The notes under the pieces are model-generated. The model did no database searches. It worked only from the letters and a program-made list of their open reading frames with translations, and was not told the origin of the DNA. From Phycisphaerales bacterium (GTDB lineage: Bacteria; Planctomycetota; Phycisphaerae; Sedimentisphaerales; Anaerohalosphaeraceae), in contig DRGS01000119.1 in the NCBI GenBank assembly GCA_011053245.1, positions 1-12,485 on the forward strand: a stretch of DNA of 12,485 bases, read 5' to 3'. This document shows positions 7,646 to 12,485 of the stretch, piece after piece (the first letter of the stretch is position 1; each line of letters begins with the position of its first letter). A program made the position numbers and the translations under genes.

Positions 7646-8665
7646 TCATTGTTCCTGTTTTCTGGGTTGACGAAATACTTTCTTTCTCAGGTTCAGAGTT
7701 CTCACTATCCTTGAAATTGCATGACAAACCACAGCGGTAGTTCCGGGACAAATGATCAACAAACGAATTATAGCTTTGAAACGCAATGAAAGCAGATCGT
7801 TAAATTTCCCCATAAACTCCCTTATAAGCTTTGGGTTATTCTGAAAAAGCAACGATCTTATCCACGAGGTCACCATCCTGGAAGCAAGCAGGTCAAATTG
7901 CTCACTCTGGCCGTGTTCACAAGCAAGTTTCCGATGTTTCTCAATAAGTTCGCCTAATATCACTATATTTGAACTGCCCGACGATTGGCTAAGTGCCCCG
8001 GCCCTTGCCATATGATAGATCGACAACGGCTCTATGACAAATCCAACATTGGGCCAGTAATATGTAATTCGCCACCACATATCAAGGTCTTCCGCAAAAG
8101 CTTGGTTCTCGGCAAACATTCCAACTCGTTCAAACACCTCGCGCCGGATCATCATCGTATTGGCACTGCCTCCTGCACCGTTCCTTAAGGCGTAAAAGTA
8201 ATTGCTAAAATAATCCTTTCCATCAAGAAGTTTTTTTACTTTTGCAATGGCTATACTTGCGCCCTGCCGTTTTTCGTCGCATAGACATCGGAGATAATTA
8301 CCGGCAGACCAAACCAACTCCGGGTTCCTGCTGATCAGTTCAGTCTGTTTTTCGAGATATTCCGGCAACCACTCATCGTCACCGTCGAGAAGAGCTATCC
8401 ACGCAGAAGATGCGGCCTTTATCCCCGTATTCCTTGCCCCGCTAAGACCCTTATTCTCCTGAAAAATGTAAGTGATCTTATCACCGAAAGACTTTATCTT
8501 TTCAGCAGTGTCATCTGTCGAACCGTCGTCTACAATGATGATCTCGTCAGCAGCCCTCGTTTGCGCAAGGACGGATTCTATCGCACGCCCAATGTACTCG
8601 CTGATATTATAAGCCGGTATTATGACCGTTATCGTAAGATCTTTATTGTTCTTCTCTGTTTGCAT
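7646..8665 (-). CDS. GT2 family glycosyltransferase, paralogue C
   Basis: This is a 339-residue GT-A inverting glycosyltransferase. It has DDGSTD (46-51), LDGDDEW (93-99) as the DXD-type motif, and E192-D193 in AEDLDMWWRI as the catalytic-base pair. The C-terminal part has a hydrophobic stretch (about 298-317, IIRLLIICPGTTAVVC) and a basic tail (LRKKVFRQPRK), consistent with membrane association. The start is ATG 8665; the GTG codon just before it could also be used but is less likely. It shares NYLRCLCDE and a KDYF block with paralogue D, and a 24-nt exact DNA match with paralogue B over the ED motif (8066-8089 against 9075-9098). It begins 28 nt after GT2-B ends. The roles of the four paralogues cannot be told apart from sequence alone. 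Confidence 0.92.
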   Translation of the reverse strand: MQTEKNNKDLTITVIIPAYNISEYIGRAIESVLAQTRAADEIIIVDDGSTDDTAEKIKSFGDKITYIFQENKGLSGARNTGIKAASSAWIALLDGDDEWLPEYLEKQTELISRNPELVWSAGNYLRCLCDEKRQGASIAIAKVKKLLDGKDYFSNYFYALRNGAGGSANTMMIRREVFERVGMFAENQAFAEDLDMWWRITYYWPNVGFVIEPLSIYHMARAGALSQSSGSSNIVILGELIEKHRKLACEHGQSEQFDLLASRMVTSWIRSLLFQNNPKLIREFMGKFNDLLSLRFKAIIRLLIICPGTTAVVCHAISRIVRTLNLRKKVFRQPRKQEQ

Positions 8666-8693
8666 CACTCTATCGCTTACCCTAAATAAGTCT

Positions 8694-9671
8694 TCATATT
8701 TTAATTCGGAACAGCCGATTAAACCCGGACAACATCGGCATCAGCTTTAACGTAAGTCCCGGCCAGATCGTTAATATCCGCAGAATAGCCGTGTAATAAA
8801 ACGGAAGTATATCGCTGAAACGCTTTACAATATCGCCAACAGCAAAGATACGTTCGTCAAATAAATACTTGTGAATATAAAAGCGAACCATACGCTGGGC
8901 ACATGGTACGAATCGTTCTAAATAATCATTATCTTTCGCCAATTGCAAATGCCTCGCGACCAGATCGGAAACCATCTGCGGATCGCGATGTCTTTTCGTT
9001 GCGCTTTGCTCAACCTGAAAATGATAGATCGCCAGCGATTCATTGTTATACCCTATCTCAGGATGCCGCCATGCAATTCGCCACCACATATCAAGGTCCT
9101 CACCGCAAACAAGCTCTGTACTGAACAAACCGGCCTGTTCAAGAGCATCTTTCTTAACCACCATAGTACCCGTCCAGCCGGCAGCGTCCTGAACAAACGC
9201 CTTGAAGTAATCATCAAAGTAGCCCCTCCCGTCAAGCAATAGCATCCCCTTTTCAGCGTCAAGATTATCTTTGCACCTGTCCTGACCGCAGTAGCACAAT
9301 GTAAAATTGGCTGCCGTCCAGACCAATTCAGGGTTTTGCTTAAGAAGGGCAATCTGTTTTTCAAGATAACTCTCCGCCCATTCATCGTCGCTGTCAAGAA
9401 AAGCGATCCATTCGGACCTCGCTGCGTTTATACCCGCATTGCGAGCCGAACTTACACCGCCATTTTCCTGTTGTATCAGGCGAACCTTTGCACCGTAGGA
9501 TGCAACTATCTCAGCGGTATTGTCAGTAGAACCGTCGTCAACTACAATGATCTCATCGGCTCCCAGCTTCTGCTTGAGAACACTCTCGATAGCACGCCCC
9601 ACATGCCCGGCCCCATTGTAAACCGGAATAACCACACTCATGCTGAACAGATTGTTGTTGTCTGTTGTCAT
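8694..9671 (-). CDS. GT2 family glycosyltransferase, paralogue B
   Basis: This is a 325-residue GT-A inverting glycosyltransferase. It has DDGSTD (45-50), LDSDDEW (92-98) and E191-D192 in GEDLDMWWRI, so its catalytic set is complete. Over residues 41-100 it matches paralogue A at 46 of 60 positions, the closest pair by my count. The C-terminal segment 292-314 is hydrophobic and the end is short and basic (FRIKI), lacking the longer basic tails of C and D. The ATG at 9671 overlaps the stop of a 13-codon reading frame (9709-9668). A purine-rich GAGGAAG lies 13 nt upstream of the ATG, rather far for a Shine-Dalgarno site to this start. It follows the sulfotransferase gene by 48 nt. Confidence 0.92.
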   Translation of the reverse strand: MTTDNNNLFSMSVVIPVYNGAGHVGRAIESVLKQKLGADEIIVVDDGSTDNTAEIVASYGAKVRLIQQENGGVSSARNAGINAARSEWIAFLDSDDEWAESYLEKQIALLKQNPELVWTAANFTLCYCGQDRCKDNLDAEKGMLLLDGRGYFDDYFKAFVQDAAGWTGTMVVKKDALEQAGLFSTELVCGEDLDMWWRIAWRHPEIGYNNESLAIYHFQVEQSATKRHRDPQMVSDLVARHLQLAKDNDYLERFVPCAQRMVRFYIHKYLFDERIFAVGDIVKRFSDILPFYYTAILRILTIWPGLTLKLMPMLSGFNRLFRIKI

Positions 9672-9709
9672 GCGGAATTCAGAGCTTCCTCATAATCTTC
9701 TTTTTTCAT
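9668..9709 (-). other. 13-codon mini-ORF ending in ATGA overlap with GT2-B
   Basis: Between the sulfotransferase stop and the GT2-B start lies ATG-AAA-AAA-GAA and so on, encoding MKKEDYEEALNSA followed by TGA. The TGA shares bases with the GT2-B ATG in the same 4-nt ATGA arrangement seen between the real genes of the + strand operon. It could be a translated leader that feeds ribosomes to GT2-B, the remnant of a lost gene, or chance. It has no clear ribosome site of its own. Confidence 0.3.
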
Positions 9710-9719
9710 TTTGTAAGCC

Positions 9720-10679
9720 TTACCACTGGTCGGCATTATAATATGACGGGTCGCAAGCCGTGTACGCAGCTCTAAGTTCATCTATTTCATTTTGGCCCAT
9801 CTCTTTTTTCCATTTATTGACGATGGAACCGCTGTTTCTCTTCTCACCGTATTCACCTGTCACACTTGACTCTTCAGAGGTGCTTTGAGAAACAATAAGT
9901 TCTTCTACATCGCTGTCCCATTCAAGTTCGGCAAAACGATACAATTGCCGAAATGTTTCGAGTGGATTAGAGCAGACATCTTCGTATTTTATGATTTTAT
10001 AGTCCCCATGGTCCTTCAAAACTTCCACAGACATATTTGTTACAACCGACTGTACCGCCCCGAAGCTTGACCAGAAAGAAGTGTCGAATTTGTCATACTT
10101 AAACTTCATGTTTTGACGGGTTCGTTCAGAAAACATAATTTTGAAATATCTGCTCCCCATCCAGCCAAGAGCAGAGAAACTGTTTGCTACTGCTGCCGGA
10201 TGGCGAATAATATATATGATGCGGGGCTTGTATTTGTCTATGAACCATTTGACTGCAAGTGGATTTACTTCCTTTACTACTAACCTCTTTTGCTTTCGGT
10301 CTTTAAGTTTCCACTGTGAACGCTTTCTTGTGATCCGTTTCGGAAAAGCTGGTATGCCGGCAAAAGTGTTATCTGTAGCCAATTCATAAACCTGTGGAGG
10401 ATCCTCGGGTAATACTTCAAAGGTAGTTAAACTCCTGACACCGACATGACGGAGATAGGACTGGGTTATGGGTTCATGAAGGTAAGCAGCGGACTTTGAG
10501 CTTCCGAGTACACTGCCAATCCAACTCGATCCGCTCCTTGGCATTGACAAGACAAGTAACGGAGGCGATTTCATCGGAAACTTTCGGGCGATCATACAAC
10601 TGAAGGACCCAAGCATTGCCCACGGAACAGGAACTCTGTTCATAATTTGTCGGACTTTTTTTTCGATACGTTTTATCAT
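9720..10679 (-). CDS. PAPS-dependent sulfotransferase (Sulfotransfer_1-like)
   Basis: This 319-residue protein has the sulfotransferase P-loop-like 5'-phosphosulfate-binding loop MPRSGSSW (46-53) after a short hydrophobic strand (PPLLVLS). The 3'-phosphate-binding segment is IIRHPAAVANSF (157-168), with Arg159 and Ser167 at the expected places. KYEDVCSNPLETF (231-243) is the usual segment of this family before the C-terminal helices. The C-terminal GSIVNKWKKEM (284-294) resembles the PAPS-contact region of carbohydrate sulfotransferases. It should transfer sulfate from PAPS to a hydroxyl or amine, and in this locus most likely to a sugar. The basic N-terminus with a weakly hydrophobic 17-31 could be a membrane-proximal helix but is not a convincing signal anchor, so a cytoplasmic site is likeliest. 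The gene starts 10 nt after GT2-A and sits between the closely related GT2-A and GT2-B. Confidence 0.85.
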   Translation of the reverse strand: MIKRIEKKVRQIMNRVPVPWAMLGSFSCMIARKFPMKSPPLLVLSMPRSGSSWIGSVLGSSKSAAYLHEPITQSYLRHVGVRSLTTFEVLPEDPPQVYELATDNTFAGIPAFPKRITRKRSQWKLKDRKQKRLVVKEVNPLAVKWFIDKYKPRIIYIIRHPAAVANSFSALGWMGSRYFKIMFSERTRQNMKFKYDKFDTSFWSSFGAVQSVVTNMSVEVLKDHGDYKIIKYEDVCSNPLETFRQLYRFAELEWDSDVEELIVSQSTSEESSVTGEYGEKRNSGSIVNKWKKEMGQNEIDELRAAYTACDPSYYNADQW

Positions 10680-10689
10680 TTGTCGCTAT

Positions 10690-11682
10690 TCATCTTTTCC
10701 AGAGTTTGCAAACACAACGATATGTTTTCTTTATGACCGAAATAACTCCAAGTATTGCAGGTCCCGCTTTCGGACACGAAAAACGAACACGCATTTCCAG
10801 CTTGAACCGAAGCGGCAGCATCGCACCGAACTTTTCAACAAGCATCCGGATATCCTCAAGGCGTTCTTGATGCTGCAAAAAACGTATACGGTACCGGATC
10901 ATTTTACTCGCGCAGGGCAAAAACCTGTCGCTATGTCCCTTGCTTTCGGCTATCGCAAGGTGCCGGGTGACAAGATCGTCGATTATCTTCGCGTCCAGAT
11001 GCCCGGCCGTTATACTGTTTTCGACCTGAATATGATAGACCGTCAAAGGCTCTACGACATGACCGATATTAGGATACTCATAAGCTATACGCCACCATGT
11101 ATCGGTATCCTCGGACGAAGTCATATCTGTCGGAAAAAGTCCGACCTCTTCAAGAACGTCTTTGCGGACCATCATCACACCCGTATAGCCAGCGATATCG
11201 TCAGCAAAAGCGGAAAAATAATCATCGAAATACTCCTTGCCCCCGAGAAGTTTTTCCGCTTCTTCCAACGTGTGCCTGTCATAGCGATGGTCCTCATCGC
11301 ACTTGCAGTAGATAAAATTCGACGAAGACCATACCAACTGCCGGTTCCGCATAAGCAGCGACGATTGCCTTTCGATCTTCTCCGCAAGCCACTCGTCATC
11401 CGCATCGAGAAACGCGATCCATTCGGACCTCGCAGCTTTTATGCCCGCGTTACGCGCCGCCGCCGGACCTGCGTTTTGCTGTCGTATCAACTGAACCTTT
11501 GAACCGTACGAAGATACTATTTCCGCCGTCCTGTCAGTAGAACCGTCGTCAACAACGATGATCGCATCTACCGTTTTCGTCTGGCCAAGAACACTGTCGA
11601 TAGCGCGGCGAATATGCTCTTGAGCATTATATGCCGGCATGACGACACTGACACTGAAAGGGTTGTCTACTGTGTCATCCAT
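10690..11682 (-). CDS. GT2 family glycosyltransferase, paralogue A
   Basis: This is a 330-residue GT-A inverting glycosyltransferase. It has DDGSTD (45-50), LDADDEW (92-98) and E191-D192 in SEDTDTWWRI. It is the only one of the four with Thr at the LDMW positions (TDTW). The C-terminal part 296-316 is only moderately hydrophobic and ends with a Cys- and Lys-rich tail (KKTYRCVCKLWKR). It pairs with paralogue B: AARSEWIAFLD is identical in both proteins, and exact DNA matches of 20 nt (11414-11433 against 9403-9422) and 22 nt (11532-11553 against 9521-9542) remain. The gap to the protease gene upstream is 46 nt (11683-11728). In it I see no convincing promoter or terminator, only a 5-bp GGAAA/TTTCC inverted repeat. 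A GGA 19 nt before the ATG is too far to be a good ribosome site. It is the first glycan gene of the - strand operon. Confidence 0.92.
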   Translation of the reverse strand: MDDTVDNPFSVSVVMPAYNAQEHIRRAIDSVLGQTKTVDAIIVVDDGSTDRTAEIVSSYGSKVQLIRQQNAGPAAARNAGIKAARSEWIAFLDADDEWLAEKIERQSSLLMRNRQLVWSSSNFIYCKCDEDHRYDRHTLEEAEKLLGGKEYFDDYFSAFADDIAGYTGVMMVRKDVLEEVGLFPTDMTSSEDTDTWWRIAYEYPNIGHVVEPLTVYHIQVENSITAGHLDAKIIDDLVTRHLAIAESKGHSDRFLPCASKMIRYRIRFLQHQERLEDIRMLVEKFGAMLPLRFKLEMRVRFSCPKAGPAILGVISVIKKTYRCVCKLWKR

Positions 11683-11728
11683 AATAAGCCGTACAGGGAA
11701 ATCCTTTTCCGGTTAACGCTAATTGGCA

Positions 11729-12485
11729 TCAAAGTCCCATCTCCGGGATCCAAAGTCTTAAGGCATCGTTGAATGTCACATAAATAAAGAGCGTCCCAAG
11801 AAGAACAAGCCCGATGTATGTGATTACCTCCTGGGCCTTGAGATTTATTTGCTTACCCGTAAACTTCTCCACGATCATCAGCACGAACAAACCACCGTCA
11901 ACGATCGGTATTGGCAAAAAGTTCATTACCGCAAGGAAGCAGTTGATCATACCTATGAAGTTCAGATAATGAGTGAACATTTTCAGCTTTATAATTCTGT
12001 AACTAACGTCGGCAATACCCAGCGGCCCCATCAGGTTATTGGCTTTTACGTCACCAAGGATCAAACCCTTAAGTGTAATGTACGATTGAGCAACCAGACT
12101 GACCATTCGACGCCCGCCTAAAGCAACGGCCTGGAAAAAATTGTCCGCCTTGATCTTTATCTTCATATCGTCAAACGGTACAAAATCAGCTAATCGTGAC
12201 GTCACGGTAATATTGCCAAGGTCATCTGGAACATTGACAGCAACAGCACCCCTTTCGATCCCGCCATCCTCGACGTATGCGTATTCGAGACTGAGATGTT
12301 GACCCGGGTTATGATTTATCACCGTGATGACATCATAATAATTCGCAACTGAAACGCCATCGACACTCGTTATCATCGCGCCTCTTGGAATATCGAGTGC
12401 AAGGACATCCTCGTCGTTCTCTATTGTTTTTGCGACGATCGGATTATCGACATCAAGCGACACTGCGATACCGATCAAGGGACGA
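11729..12485 (-). CDS. rseP: RseP-like M50 site-2 protease, C-terminal part (5' truncated)
   Basis: The frame is open to the right edge, so the start is outside; the TTG at 12478 is not a real start. About 251 C-terminal residues are visible. The first 80 or so form a PDZ domain (IPRGAMITSVDGVSV). A linker follows, then GPLGIADVSYRI, matching the GPxxIA segment before the last helices of RseP-type proteases. The zinc-binding motif of the third core helix is present as NFLPIPIVDGG, giving the metal-ligand Asp. After it come VEKFTGKQIN and a final membrane helix (ITYIGLVLLGTLFIYVTF). The HExxH motif expected near the N-terminus is off the window, so it is not verified. These intramembrane proteases cut anti-sigma factors or leftover signal peptides. 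The glycan operon begins 46 nt downstream, so read-through transcription is possible, but a functional link is not shown. Confidence 0.85.
   Translation of the reverse strand, partial: RPLIGIAVSLDVDNPIVAKTIENDEDVLALDIPRGAMITSVDGVSVANYYDVITVINHNPGQHLSLEYAYVEDGGIERGAVAVNVPDDLGNITVTSRLADFVPFDDMKIKIKADNFFQAVALGGRRMVSLVAQSYITLKGLILGDVKANNLMGPLGIADVSYRIIKLKMFTHYLNFIGMINCFLAVMNFLPIPIVDGGLFVLMIVEKFTGKQINLKAQEVITYIGLVLLGTLFIYVTFNDALRLWIPEMGL

Noticed and set aside
6426..8668. Non-ATG starts TTG 6428 (GT2-D) and GTG 8668 (GT2-C)
   Set aside because: Each adds only one residue before an ATG; ATG 6425 gives a TGATG coupling and ATG 8665 is the simpler choice.
7985..9242. Two + strand frames (7985-8188 and 8943-9242) whose products share an NSPPHIKV segment, as if a repeated small gene
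   Set aside because: The similarity is only the antisense image of the conserved EDLDMWW block in GT2-C and GT2-B.
10867..11502. 211-codon open frame on the + strand under GT2-A
   Set aside because: It is antisense to a well-supported glycosyltransferase; its His/Arg-rich translation mirrors the conserved sense codons.
11697..11710. Short GGAAA/TTTCC inverted repeat between the protease and GT2-A as a terminator
   Set aside because: The stem is only 5 bp, AT-rich, and no U-run follows in the direction of transcription.
1..12485. Search for mobile elements, CRISPR arrays, tRNA genes, defence or toxin-antitoxin systems
   Set aside because: No transposase, terminal repeats, spaced direct repeats, tRNA-like folds or such protein families were seen; nearly all bases are in the twelve genes listed.

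Overview
The window is a stretch of bacterial chromosome devoted almost entirely to building a surface or extracellular glycan. It holds twelve protein genes with almost no spare DNA, arranged as two operons that run toward each other and meet at about 5403-5429. The two end genes continue outside the window. The protein style suggests a planctomycete, perhaps of the Phycisphaerae: a GT-C enzyme with a WGW-VPG segment, many GT2/GT4 enzymes, a sulfotransferase, an RseP-like M50 protease, weak Shine-Dalgarno sites and middling GC. This assignment is inference from protein character only.

Left half, + strand (1-5402): the C-terminal part of a membrane GT-C glycosyltransferase, a GT4 glycosyltransferase, an aminoglycoside-phosphotransferase-fold small-molecule or sugar kinase, a class I SAM methyltransferase, and a second GT4 enzyme. 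Neighbours overlap by 4 nt (ATGA) or are 4-12 nt apart, so they are probably co-transcribed and translationally coupled. The adjacent kinase and methyltransferase recall, at the level of activities, the kinase plus methyltransferase of the WbdD O-antigen chain terminator. That parallel is a hypothesis.

Right half, - strand (12485 down to 5430), in transcription order: the C-terminal part of an RseP-like site-2 protease, GT2-A, a PAPS-type sulfotransferase, GT2-B, GT2-C, a GT4 enzyme, and GT2-D. The four GT2 enzymes are paralogues of 325-339 residues with intact catalytic motifs. They form two closer pairs, A/B and C/D, with the sulfotransferase between A and B and the GT4 between C and D. All four end in a hydrophobic or amphipathic segment with a basic tail, which suggests attachment to the inner membrane.

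Taken together, the cytoplasmic GT2 and GT4 enzymes probably assemble an oligosaccharide on a lipid carrier, decorated by sulfation, methylation and possibly phosphorylation. The GT-C enzyme would add or transfer sugar from a lipid-linked donor on the periplasmic side. No flippase, polymerase, export system or sugar-nucleotide synthesis gene lies in the window, so the final product (LPS O-chain, exopolysaccharide or protein glycan) cannot be decided. I saw no tRNA, rRNA, CRISPR array, insertion sequence or clear terminator.
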